A stretch of 31,078 nt of DNA from CAYOHY01 sp964403885. GTDB lineage: Bacteria; Actinomycetota; Coriobacteriia; Anaerosomatales; PHET01. The notes under the pieces were generated by a model. The model was not told where the DNA came from and made no database searches. It saw only the letters and a list, made by a program, of their open reading frames with translations. Numbering within the stretch: position 1 is the first letter of the stretch; the number at the start of each line of letters is the position of its first letter. Shown here piece after piece: positions 21,687 to 29,040 of the stretch. The position numbers were made by a program, and so were the translations under genes. Location of the stretch: the NCBI GenBank assembly GCA_964403885.1, contig CAYOHY010000021.1, forward strand, positions 1 to 31,078. Direction: 5' to 3'.

Positions 21687-23318
21687 CTACGCCTCCGACC
21701 CGAGGATCGCGGCCAAGTCCTCGCTCGCCGTCGCCGATATGGGCTTGATGGCGAAGTTCTCGACGAGCACGTTGAGCACGTTGGGGGTGATGAACGCCGG
21801 GAGTGTGGGTCCAAGGCGGATATCGGTGATTCCCAGGTAGAACAGGGTCAGCAGGATGGCGACCGCCTTCTGCTCGTACCACGACAGGATCATCGACAGC
21901 GGCAGGTCGTTCACGCCGCACTCGAACGCCTCGGCGAGCGCCACGGCGATCTTGATGGCCGAGTACGCGTCGTTGCACTGGCCCACGTCCATGAGGCGCG
22001 GCAAGCCGCCGATGGTGCCCAGGTCCTTGTCGAAGAAGCGGAACTTGCCGCACGCCAGCGTGAGAACCACGGTGTCGTCCGGAGTCTGCTCGACGAACTC
22101 GGTGTAGTAGTTGCGGCCCGGCTTGGCGCCGTCGCAGCCACCCACCAGGAAGAAGTGCTTGATGGCGCCGCTCTTCACGGCCTCGATGACCGTGGGGGCG
22201 ACCGACATCACGGTGTTGCGGCCAAAGCCCACCATGACCGAGCCGTTCTCGGTGTCTTGCGCGAACCCGTCCTGCGCCAGCGCGCAGTCGATGACCGCCG
22301 AGAAGTCATCGGACTCGACGTGCGCGACGCCCGGGAAGTTCACGACGCCGCTTGCGAAGATGCGGGCCTTGTACTCCTCACGCGGGGGCATGAGGCAGTT
22401 GGTGGTCATGAGGATGGCGCCGGGGAACGCGGCGAACTCACGGTGCTGGTTCTGCCACGCGGTGCCGTAGTGGCCCACGAGGTTGTCGTACTTCTTGAGC
22501 TCCGGGTACGCGTGCGCCGGCAGCATCTCGCCGTGCGTGTAGACGTCGACGCCCGTGCCGGCGGTCTGCTCGAGCAGCGCCTTGAGGTCGGCGAGGTCGT
22601 GGCCGGAGATCAGGATCGCCTTGCCGGCGCGCTGGCCCAGCGGCACCGAGGTGGGCTCGGGGTGGCCGTAGGTGCCGGTGTTGCCGGCATCGAGGATCTC
22701 CATGGTGCGCAGGTTGACCTTGCCGCACTCGAGCACGATGCCCACCCACTCGGTGACGCCCAGTGCGGGATCGGTGAACGACACGAGCGTGCGGAACAGG
22801 TACTCGTCGATCTCAGGGTCGCTCTGGCCCAGGATGCGGGCATGGTGCGCGTAGGCCGCGACACCCTTCATGCCGTAGAGAGTGACCTCCTGCAGCGACT
22901 GGACGTCGGCGTCACGGGTGGTGTCCCACGGGCTGCCCAGCTCGCCTGCGAGGGTGATCTTGCCGGCGACGTCAGCCGGAACGGTGAAGCCGTCCACGGG
23001 CGCGCCGGTGCGTGCGGCGAGCGCATCGCGCAAGGCGACGGCTCGGTCGATCTTGGCCGAGATGGTCTCGGGGTCGAAGTCGACGTTGGTGAGCGTGGTG
23101 AACAGGGCGTCCTCGACGAACGCGCTCTCCGCGCTCAGGTCGGTCCCGGCCGGAACCGCGACCGCCGTGGCCGCGAGCGACGTGCTCGCGCGCACCAGCA
23201 GGTCCTGGAGCGCCGCGACATCCGGGTTCTTGCCGCATACACCTACCTTGGTGCAACCGGTACCGTGAGCGGCTTGCTCACACTGGTTGCAAAACATCTC
23301 GCTGAGTTGCGTGGTCAT
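21687..23318 (-). CDS. hcp: Hybrid cluster protein (hydroxylamine reductase / NO reductase), class I-like
   Basis: Hcp is a cytoplasmic protein with a hybrid Fe-S-O cluster that reduces hydroxylamine in vitro and, in E. coli, NO to N2O at low levels. The 543-residue protein has the N-terminal cluster cysteines C10, C13, C22 and C28 (C-x2-C-x8-C-x5-C), resembling the class I pattern of anaerobes. The hybrid-cluster ligands are recognisable: HGEMLPAH, TTNCLMPP, VGGCDGAKPGRN (the persulfide Cys), LACGKFRFF, VGQCNDAYSA and SWYEQKA (Glu and Lys). Nothing is missing. A strong GAGGAGGAGAACGC site precedes the ATG. No hcr reductase is encoded; the ferredoxin gene immediately upstream is the likely electron donor. 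Confidence 0.97.
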   Translation of the reverse strand: MTTQLSEMFCNQCEQAAHGTGCTKVGVCGKNPDVAALQDLLVRASTSLAATAVAVPAGTDLSAESAFVEDALFTTLTNVDFDPETISAKIDRAVALRDALAARTGAPVDGFTVPADVAGKITLAGELGSPWDTTRDADVQSLQEVTLYGMKGVAAYAHHARILGQSDPEIDEYLFRTLVSFTDPALGVTEWVGIVLECGKVNLRTMEILDAGNTGTYGHPEPTSVPLGQRAGKAILISGHDLADLKALLEQTAGTGVDVYTHGEMLPAHAYPELKKYDNLVGHYGTAWQNQHREFAAFPGAILMTTNCLMPPREEYKARIFASGVVNFPGVAHVESDDFSAVIDCALAQDGFAQDTENGSVMVGFGRNTVMSVAPTVIEAVKSGAIKHFFLVGGCDGAKPGRNYYTEFVEQTPDDTVVLTLACGKFRFFDKDLGTIGGLPRLMDVGQCNDAYSAIKIAVALAEAFECGVNDLPLSMILSWYEQKAVAILLTLFYLGITDIRLGPTLPAFITPNVLNVLVENFAIKPISATASEDLAAILGSEA

Positions 23319-23371
23319 GCGTTCTCCTCCTCAGTGGTCTTACTCGAATGACAGGTAACAGACGCCGAGCT

Positions 23372-23782
23372 CTATCCGTGGATCAGTGCCGGCAGGCACC
23401 GAGTGCACACCCATGTCGATTCGCCGGCCTTGCGCACCGGCAGAAGCGGCCCGTCATCTTCAGAGCGGCCGCAGTTGAAGCAGTGCTGCGGGATGTAGGT
23501 GGGGCGACCCGCGGCCACGGCCTCGGCGATCTTCTCGGCCACGTGCTCTTCGACGGCCTCGTGATCGAACTCGACGGTCTCGCGGGTCTCGATGGTCAGC
23601 GCGCCCGTGGGGCACACGCCCAGGCAGAAGCCGGCGCCGTCGCACAGCTCCTCGCGCACGACCCTGGCCTTGCCGTCGACGATGGTGATGGCGCCCTCGG
23701 CGCACGGGCTGACGCAGGCGCCGCAGCCGTTGCACAGCGCCTCATCGATGTGGACGATCTGGCGGTTGACGGTGGTGGTCAT
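23372..23782 (-). CDS. Two-cluster ferredoxin with zinc-ribbon-like C-terminus
   Basis: This 136-residue cytoplasmic electron carrier has a first cluster with classical C17, C20, C23, C27. The second has C47, C53 and C57, but the second Cys position is Ala50 (CDGAGFCLGVCP), which points to a [3Fe-4S] cluster or an alternative ligand. Ferredoxins with a CDGxG variant are common in anaerobes. After residue 95 comes an extra region with two Cys pairs (CFNC 101-104 and CTRC 126-129) that could bind zinc or iron. The start ATG 23782 has AGAGGA upstream. It sits between ygbA and hcp, and most likely reduces Hcp. What the tail contacts is unknown. Confidence 0.88.
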   Translation of the reverse strand: MTTTVNRQIVHIDEALCNGCGACVSPCAEGAITIVDGKARVVREELCDGAGFCLGVCPTGALTIETRETVEFDHEAVEEHVAEKIAEAVAAGRPTYIPQHCFNCGRSEDDGPLLPVRKAGESTWVCTRCLPALIHG

Positions 23783-23804
23783 GGGTGGGTCCTCTCTGGA
23801 CGGA

Positions 23805-24242
23805 CTAGCGGTCGTTTCCGGGGTGAGCCGCCTGCTTGGCTGCGAGGCGGCGGTGCTTGCGGGCTTCGAGCACGTGCTTGATGCCGTCGATCGCGTGGCC
23901 CTTGCGCCACGACTTGGGGCCGGAGTAGCGCATCATCGAGCGCTGCCATTCGGCCTCTTCCGTTCGGTAGCAGTGCGTGTCGCAGTGCGCACAGAACGGC
24001 TTGGGGTCTTTGGGGCAGAACAGCCGACGCTTCTCCCCGTACTCGAGGTGCGCCGCGCACTCGGCACACAGCACGGGGGTCTTGCGGCCGTACACTCCGG
24101 CGGCTGCCACGTCGGTGGTGACCGCGTGACGCTCGGCGTTGGCGTGGTGCCCGTCGCACCAGATCTGCGTGAAGTCGCCCAGCACCACGAGGTCGTGACG
24201 CACCTTGGGATCCTGGAGCCTTCCTGCGATCCGATCGTTCAT
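23805..24242 (-). CDS. YgbA-like 'nitrous oxide-stimulated promoter' family protein
   Basis: This 145-residue Cys-rich cytoplasmic protein belongs to the YgbA_NO family, named for its NO/N2O-responsive expression in other bacteria; E. coli ygbA belongs to the NsrR regulon. Conserved elements are LCAEC (59-62), LFCPKDPKPFCAHCDTHCY (75-92) and the basic segment MMRYSGPKSW (103-112). Seven Cys and several His suggest a metal site. The molecular function is unknown, though in E. coli it supports growth under nitrosative stress. The ATG at 24242 is chosen because AAGGAG lies just upstream and the family homology starts there. It is the first gene of the operon that continues with ferredoxin, hcp and the twin CxxCH proteins. 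Confidence 0.87.
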   Translation of the reverse strand: MNDRIAGRLQDPKVRHDLVVLGDFTQIWCDGHHANAERHAVTTDVAAAGVYGRKTPVLCAECAAHLEYGEKRRLFCPKDPKPFCAHCDTHCYRTEEAEWQRSMMRYSGPKSWRKGHAIDGIKHVLEARKHRRLAAKQAAHPGNDR

Positions 24243-24332
24243 TGCATCTCCTTGAAGTCCACACCCGTTCGACCGGCGTCGATGCGGGTCAGGTGACGAC
24301 GCGTACGCTACGCTGGTGGGAACACTGGTTCT

Positions 24333-24346
24333 TTGACGCGGGTCAA
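24333..24346. promoter_or_regulatory. Crp/Fnr-type operator TTGAC-N4-GTCAA between ygbA-hcp and the regulator
   Basis: The 14-bp perfect palindrome TTGACGCGGGTCAA lies in the divergent promoter region. It matches the FNR/DNR layout (TTGAN6TCAA), and from memory the HcpR operators predicted in Desulfovibrio contain TTGAC and GTCAA arms. A weak -10 (TAGCGT, 24310-24305, minus strand) would place the operator about 41 bp upstream of the ygbA transcription start, the usual activating position. It is 53 bp before the regulator's start codon. Confidence 0.7.
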
Positions 24347-24398
24347 TTCCCCCAAGAAATCTGACACCGCGAGTAACAATTCCGAGGAGGACGAGCCC

Positions 24399-25115
24399 GT
24401 GACGGCTCCGCAAGACATCAGGCCCGACGTATGGCAGGCCTTCAGGTCGTGCCGGCTGTGGCGCGCCGCTTCCGATGAGGGCGTGGCTCGGCTGGCCCGT
24501 GCCGCCAGGGTTCGAGAGGTCGCGCGGGGCACGTCGCTCGCCGTCGAGGGCGATCCGGCCACCGACTTCGGGCTGATCGTCTCGGGTAAGGCGCGCGTCT
24601 TCTACCTGGGTGCGGACGGAAAGCAGATCACCTTCGAGACGGTCGAGACCGGCGACCCGTTCGCCGCCGTCGCGTCGCTCGCGGGTGGCCGCTACCCCGC
24701 GCACGTCGAGGCAGCGACCCCCGCCACCGTGGCGTGCATCAACGCCGAGGAGCTCTTCACGTTGCTCGAGGCCGAGCCGGCCATGGCGCGCGGCATCATC
24801 GGCGACCTGGCCAACCGCGTGGTGAACTTCACCAGTGTGGTGCAGACGCTCGCGCTCGACGTGCCAAGCCGCGTGGCTCGCTTTGTGTTCCAGCGGGCAC
24901 TGCAGGGCGGACGGCCCACGCCTCAGGGGCTCGAAGTCGACCTGGGGATGAAGAAGGGCGAGCTCGCGATGGCGCTGGGCACCGTTCCCGAGACGCTGTC
25001 GCGCGCGTTCGCGAAGTTGACCGCCGATGGCGTGATCGAGGTGCACGGCAGCAAGGTCACCGTCCTCGACGTGCGTGCACTCGCCTCGATGGGAAGCGGG
25101 TACGACGAGGGCTAG
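24399..25115 (+). CDS. Crp/Fnr-family regulator, HcpR-like
   Basis: This 238-residue regulator has a cyclic-nucleotide-binding-like beta barrel at ~15-125 (TSLAVEGDPATDFGLIVSGKARVFYLG), a dimer helix at ~130-155 and a Crp-type HTH at ~180-215 (LGMKKGELAMALGTVPETLSRAFAKL). It lacks the four-Cys cluster ligands of FNR, so oxygen sensing by FNR's cluster is unlikely. Related HcpR proteins sense NO through haem (known for that family; ligand inferred here). The GTG at 24399 has AGGAGG 8 bp upstream and is preferred. An in-frame TTG at 24333 is part of the operator and would put coding sequence over it. It is divergent from ygbA-fdx-hcp and presumably activates that operon. Confidence 0.87.
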   Translation: MTAPQDIRPDVWQAFRSCRLWRAASDEGVARLARAARVREVARGTSLAVEGDPATDFGLIVSGKARVFYLGADGKQITFETVETGDPFAAVASLAGGRYPAHVEAATPATVACINAEELFTLLEAEPAMARGIIGDLANRVVNFTSVVQTLALDVPSRVARFVFQRALQGGRPTPQGLEVDLGMKKGELAMALGTVPETLSRAFAKLTADGVIEVHGSKVTVLDVRALASMGSGYDEG

Positions 25116-25129
25116 GGCTCAAGGCGCTC

Positions 25130-25171
25130 GGCCCGGACGCGACGCCGCCGGGCCACTGGGGAGTGTTCCCC
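25130..25171. terminator. Hairpins between two convergent genes
   Basis: GGCCCGG/CCGGGCC (25130-25136 and 25148-25154) and GGGGA/TCCCC (25158-25162 and 25167-25171) lie in the 57-bp gap between the converging stops. No long T-tract is present. They probably act as a shared two-way terminator. Confidence 0.5.
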
Positions 25172-25172
25172 G

Positions 25173-26174
25173 CTAGAGCCCGCGCAACTCCTCGTCGGCC
25201 TTGGTCGCTGCATCGCGTGCTTCGTAGTACGCGTCCGTCGCCTGCTTGGCGGCGTTCTCGTAGGCATCGGCGATCGCGCGATCGGTGCTTGCCGGCAGCG
25301 CCTTGGCCTGCTCGACAGCCTTCTTGTCCTCGACGTTGTACGCCGCGATGATCTGGTTCGCCTTCTTGATGTCGTTCTTGAGCCACGCCGCGTCCGACTG
25401 CTGCGAGAGCTTGTTGAGCCTGATCCGGGCCTCGACGTAGGCCAGATAGAGCTCGAACGGCGCCTCGGAGAAAGAGGATTCCGCCTCGGTGAAGCCCTCT
25501 TTGGCCAGCGCGAGCTCTGCGGCGGCCTGGCGGTTGAGCTTGCTCGACTGCTGCACGCCCGGCTTGGTGAGCTTGTTGTAGGACGCGACCGCGCGATCGG
25601 ACAGGCGGTCGGCCGCGACCACCTTTGCCCACGCCGTCTTCGCGGGATCGAGTGCGGCTGACGCCTTGGCGTTGTAGTCGAGCACCGCCGGCGCTTGCTC
25701 GAGCATGTCGAGGCGCGCCTGCGCGGCAGCGGTGAACGCATCGACCCGCTCCTGGTCGTCGGTGGTCGACAGCTCGCGTGCGTCCTTGAGCTTGGATACC
25801 GCGTCCTCGAGCATCGACTTCGCCTCCGGCACGCGGCTCGACGCCCCCTTGGCGCGCGCGGCCAGCTCCGGAGTCACCTCGGCGCGAACGACCTCATCGA
25901 TCTGCACCACGATGGTGTCGGCGTCGCCGATGAGCTTGACCGCCGCATCGATATCGTTGGCCGCGGCCATCCGGGCGCTGAACGACTGGTACGCGAAGAC
26001 CCCGAAGGCCGCCACTGCCAGGAGGCCCACCACGATGATGGCGGTCCAGATCCACCGCACGCTCGACGCGGAGCGGCGACGCTCTGAGCGCGGCGGACGC
26101 GCCGCATCCGGCGGCTGCTCGGTTTGGGACGGCACGGACTGCGGCGATGGCTCGCCGTTGGTGTTCTCGGTCAT
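25173..26174 (-). CDS. Single-pass membrane protein with helical extracytoplasmic domain, unknown function
   Basis: This 333-residue protein is not recognised. The N-terminal ~38 residues are Pro/Gln-rich and then basic (RSERRRSASS); one transmembrane helix follows (~41-65). The rest is almost entirely helical and Ala/Lys/Asp/Glu-rich, with heptad-like segments (ELAARAKGASSRVPEAKSML, ARIRLNKLSQQSD). This resembles periplasmic helical-bundle sensor or scaffold domains. There is no cysteine or enzyme motif. The start at ATG 26174 is fixed by an ATGA overlap with the PAS/kinase-like gene, with AGGAAGGGG upstream. The overlap implies the two are made together; a sensor-plus-effector pair is one reading, unproven. 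Confidence 0.75.
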   Translation of the reverse strand: MTENTNGEPSPQSVPSQTEQPPDAARPPRSERRRSASSVRWIWTAIIVVGLLAVAAFGVFAYQSFSARMAAANDIDAAVKLIGDADTIVVQIDEVVRAEVTPELAARAKGASSRVPEAKSMLEDAVSKLKDARELSTTDDQERVDAFTAAAQARLDMLEQAPAVLDYNAKASAALDPAKTAWAKVVAADRLSDRAVASYNKLTKPGVQQSSKLNRQAAAELALAKEGFTEAESSFSEAPFELYLAYVEARIRLNKLSQQSDAAWLKNDIKKANQIIAAYNVEDKKAVEQAKALPASTDRAIADAYENAAKQATDAYYEARDAATKADEELRGL

Positions 26175-27238
26175 CGTCTGGCCCCTTCCTGCGGGCGCAT
26201 GGGGAGAGTGATCAGGAATGCGTTGTTCCCGTCGGTCCTTCGCTCGACCGTCAGTGCGCCACCATGCGCCTTCACGATACCCAGGACGAGCGGTAGTCCC
26301 ACGGACACACCCGTCGCCGCGTCGTCCGCAGCGGGCCCCGCGAAGAGGCGTTTGCGATCCATGGGGTCGGCGGCGAGGCCGGCATCTCCCACCTCGATGC
26401 ACGCATCATCCCCGCGCGCGTACACACTGACGCTCACGGGATCGGTCACCGGTGTCGCTTCGAACACAACGCCGAGAAGAACCGACAGGGCCTCGAGCAT
26501 GCTTCGCTCGTCCACCTCGACGGCACCCAAGGCGAGGTCGAAGTCCACGAGCAGTCGCGAGTCCGCACCCGAGATCCCCTTGGCGGCTTTGGACACCAAC
26601 GAGCCCAGATCGACCGGTCGGCGGGTGAGTGCGAGCGAGCCATCCTCGACCTCGGCGGCGATCATGGCTCCGTCGAGCACCGTCATGGCCTCTTTGACAC
26701 TGTCGAGCACCGCGGCTGCGGCGGCCCTCATCCGTGCGGGGTCCTCGGCTATCTCCGGATGCTCGAGCAAGCCGATCGCGCTCGCGGCCGCAGCGAGTGA
26801 AGCACGTGCCGCCTCGTAGGGAGCGTGCGAGGCATCGCCTGTCACGAGCGACATGTTCCGCGAGATGACCATGACGCCGGAGGGCAGGTCCTCTTCGTCA
26901 ACCAGCGGCACGAGGATGATGTGCGTGCGCACGCGACGGCCGTCGGCACGCACGTGCTCGGTGTCACGTTCGACCACACGCCCGGCCGCGCTGATCGCCC
27001 TCAGCTCCGTGAGCGCACGCAGGCGCGCCTCTTCCGGGTAGTGCGGAAGCCGCTGGCCCATGACCTCGGCCGCCGACCATCCGTACATCTCCTCGCACGA
27101 CACGTTCCACCGCACGACGCGCCCGTCGAGATCGAGCACGCGCACGCAGTCGCTGCTGTGGCGGATGAGCGCCTCGAGCACGCCTTCGGCAGAGCCGAGG
27201 CGGAAAGCGTCCAGCGGGTTGTTGGGGGGCGGAGTCAC
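26171..27238 (-). CDS. PAS-domain protein with degenerate histidine-kinase-like module
   Basis: This 355-residue cytoplasmic protein has a PAS domain (~18-132, with CVRVLDLDGRVVRWNVSCEEMYGW and the AEVMGQ turn) followed by a two-helix and ATPase-like part. His138 in SHAPYEA sits where a kinase H-box would be, but the normal ELRTP context is gone. The ATPase lid region keeps GVSVGLPLVLGIVKAHGG. The N-box reads LSVLLGVVFEAT, with Val at both Asn positions, and the G1 box is DAGLA rather than DxGxG. ATP hydrolysis and autophosphorylation are therefore doubtful. No response regulator is adjacent. The GTG at 27238 is chosen because AAGAGAG lies upstream and the PAS homology begins soon after; upstream in-frame sequence looks non-coding. 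Confidence 0.75.
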   Translation of the reverse strand: MTPPPNNPLDAFRLGSAEGVLEALIRHSSDCVRVLDLDGRVVRWNVSCEEMYGWSAAEVMGQRLPHYPEEARLRALTELRAISAAGRVVERDTEHVRADGRRVRTHIILVPLVDEEDLPSGVMVISRNMSLVTGDASHAPYEAARASLAAAASAIGLLEHPEIAEDPARMRAAAAAVLDSVKEAMTVLDGAMIAAEVEDGSLALTRRPVDLGSLVSKAAKGISGADSRLLVDFDLALGAVEVDERSMLEALSVLLGVVFEATPVTDPVSVSVYARGDDACIEVGDAGLAADPMDRKRLFAGPAADDAATGVSVGLPLVLGIVKAHGGALTVERRTDGNNAFLITLPMRPQEGARR

Positions 27239-27465
27239 AACTCTCTTGTACAGCACCCACGCATGCGCGACAAACCGACCCCCGCGTCGCCCACGCTGCC
27301 CCGCGCGGAGCCACGCGGCGCACCCGAGCACCTCGCCAAGAATTTCTCGGAACTTTTTGCCGCGTTGGCCCAAAAGTCGGCATGGGTGTTGCTTGAGTGT
27401 TTTGCGAGCCGGGCGACCTGCCTTCTCCTCCCCCCTCAGAGGCGGGGACCGCCCGCTCGACAATG

Positions 27466-27502
27466 AACGAGCCGCGCCCCCCACGCGGCTCGTTTCGATT
27501 TT
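27466..27502 (+). terminator. Orphan rightward intrinsic terminator
   Basis: An 11-bp perfect stem (27466-27476 with 27484-27494), a 7-nt loop and TTTCGATTTT follow on the plus strand. On the minus strand no T-tract follows. No plus-strand gene lies upstream before 25115, so the transcript it ends is unknown. Confidence 0.75.
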
Positions 27503-27542
27503 CCGGGCACCCCTCGCCAAGCACTCCACCGCACTGCACGGG

Positions 27543-27548
27543 TATACT
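27543..27548 (+). promoter_or_regulatory. -10 element of the citrate synthase gene
   Basis: TATACT lies 85 bp before the ATG. A -35 match is not evident at 17 bp. It follows the orphan terminator, so the citrate synthase gene is insulated from upstream transcription. Confidence 0.4.
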
Positions 27549-27633
27549 TCGCTGGGAAACCATCAGCGAGTCGTATCTTTCGACGACCGCTGCCACACCC
27601 GCGAGCATCCGTGCCGCGGACGAAAGGACCTCC

Positions 27634-29034
27634 ATGGCGAAGAACGACAACGCCGATTCGGCTTGCACCACGCCCGCCCCTGCGGTGTCCGGACGCGACA
27701 CCGCTCTCGACAAGTGGACCGCCATCGCCGAGGAGCGCAGCCCGGTCGACCCCGGCCTCTACGTCGAGTACGACGTGAAGCGCGGACTGCGTGACCAGAC
27801 CGGCCGAGGAGTGCTCGCCGGCCTCACCCGCATCGGCGACGTGGTGGGCACGAAGCCCGAGGGCGACCAGCTGGTGCCTGCACCGGGTCAGCTGCTCTAC
27901 CGCGGCATCGAGATCACCGACCTCGTCAACGGCTTCGTCGACGAAGGCCAGCACGGCTTCGAGGAGACCGCCTACCTCCTGCTCTTTGGCGCGCTCCCCA
28001 ACAAAGACGAGCTCGCCGAGTTCGACGAGTACCTGTCCGGCATGCGCAAGATGCCGCGTTCCTTCATCCACGACGGCATCCTCCGCATGCCCAGCCGCGA
28101 CACCATGAACGCCATGATGCGCGGCGTGCTGGGTCTCTACACCCTCGACCCGTACGCCGATGACACCTCGACCCGCAACGTCTTGCGCCAGAGCCTGCAC
28201 CTGATCGCGAAGTTCCCCATGCTCGCCGTGTACGCCTACCAGGCCTACCTCGACGAGTTCCATGGCAAGAGCCTCGTCATCCATCGCCCGGAGCCGCAGT
28301 ACTCCACCGCCGAGAACTTCTTGCACATGCTGCGCCCCAACAGTGAGTTCACCGAGCTCGAGGCGCTCGTGCTCGACATGACTCTCGTGCTGCACGCCGA
28401 GCACGGCGGAGGAAACAACTCGTCGTTCACCACCCACGTGGTCTCATCGACCGGCACGGACACCTACTCGGCGATCGCCGCTTCACTCGGCTCGCTCAAG
28501 GGACCCCGCCACGGCGGTGCGAACCTCAAGGTCGTGGGCATGTTCGACGACCTGCGCGCGACCCTCACCGACTGGGAGGACGACGAGCAGATCGCCGACT
28601 ACCTGCACCGCCTCCTGGGCAAGCAGGCGTTCGACTGCGCCGGGCTCGTGTACGGCATGGGCCACCCGGTGTATTCAGTGTCGGACCCTCGCGCCATCAT
28701 CTTGCGTGACTACGCCCAAAAGCTCGCCGCCGAGAAGGGCTACTCGGAGGAGTTCGAGCTCCACGCGCGCGTCGAGCGCATCGCCCCGCTCGTGATCTCG
28801 GCCCAGCGCCGCCTGTACAAGGGCGTGAGCGCCAACGTCGACTTCTACTCGGGCTTCGTCTATCGGATGCTCGACATCCCGGCCGAGCTCTACACCCCGC
28901 TGTTCGCGATCTCGCGCGTGGTGGGCTGGAGCGCACACAGGCTCGAGGAGCTCGCCAACGGCGGCAAGATCATCCGCCCGGCGTACAAGAGCGTGTCCCC
29001 CCTGCAGGAGTATGTGCCGCTCGGCGACAGGTAG
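27634..29034 (+). CDS. Citrate synthase (citrate/2-methylcitrate synthase family)
   Basis: This 466-residue enzyme condenses oxaloacetate with acetyl-CoA. The three catalytic residues are present: His257 in HAEHGGGNNS, His344 in GMGHPVYS and Asp403 in NVDFYSG. LLYRGIEITDLV and EETAYLLLFGALP at the N-terminal side are typical of the family. A ~45-residue N-terminal extension precedes the core. The sequence resembles the citrate synthase of anaerobic actinobacteria and Clostridia rather than E. coli GltA; whether propionyl-CoA is also used cannot be decided from sequence. The ATG at 27634 has AAAGGA upstream; earlier in-frame starts would lie upstream of the promoter. The stop is 6 bp before the M13 peptidase gene, so the two may be co-transcribed, with no obvious functional link. 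Confidence 0.93.
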   Translation: MAKNDNADSACTTPAPAVSGRDTALDKWTAIAEERSPVDPGLYVEYDVKRGLRDQTGRGVLAGLTRIGDVVGTKPEGDQLVPAPGQLLYRGIEITDLVNGFVDEGQHGFEETAYLLLFGALPNKDELAEFDEYLSGMRKMPRSFIHDGILRMPSRDTMNAMMRGVLGLYTLDPYADDTSTRNVLRQSLHLIAKFPMLAVYAYQAYLDEFHGKSLVIHRPEPQYSTAENFLHMLRPNSEFTELEALVLDMTLVLHAEHGGGNNSSFTTHVVSSTGTDTYSAIAASLGSLKGPRHGGANLKVVGMFDDLRATLTDWEDDEQIADYLHRLLGKQAFDCAGLVYGMGHPVYSVSDPRAIILRDYAQKLAAEKGYSEEFELHARVERIAPLVISAQRRLYKGVSANVDFYSGFVYRMLDIPAELYTPLFAISRVVGWSAHRLEELANGGKIIRPAYKSVSPLQEYVPLGDR

Positions 29035-29040
29035 GCTCAC

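Larger units (their letters stand above)
27239..27633. other. Intergenic region between the PAS protein and citrate synthase
   Basis: This 395-bp divergent gap contains no convincing protein gene on either strand. It holds a strong rightward terminator (27466-27502) and a TATACT -10 for citrate synthase (27543-27548). Between 27239 and 27465 there is no recognised RNA family; the c-di-GMP-I and other common riboswitch core motifs were looked for and not found. Confidence 0.5.

Noticed and set aside
22155..23351. 398-codon plus-strand frame opposite hcp
   Set aside because: It is a shadow of hcp, which carries every cluster ligand.
24333..24398. Longer start (TTG at 24333) for the Crp/Fnr regulator
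   Set aside because: The TTG is the first half of the TTGAC-N4-GTCAA operator and has no ribosome-binding site, whereas GTG 24399 has a strong one.
27239..27465. c-di-GMP or other known riboswitch upstream of the PAS protein or citrate synthase
   Set aside because: No core motif of GEMM-I, TPP, cobalamin or SAM riboswitches could be matched by eye.
27397..27633. 79-residue longer citrate synthase beginning upstream of the promoter
   Set aside because: The extra codons cover a terminator and the -10 element, and ATG 27634 has its own ribosome-binding site.
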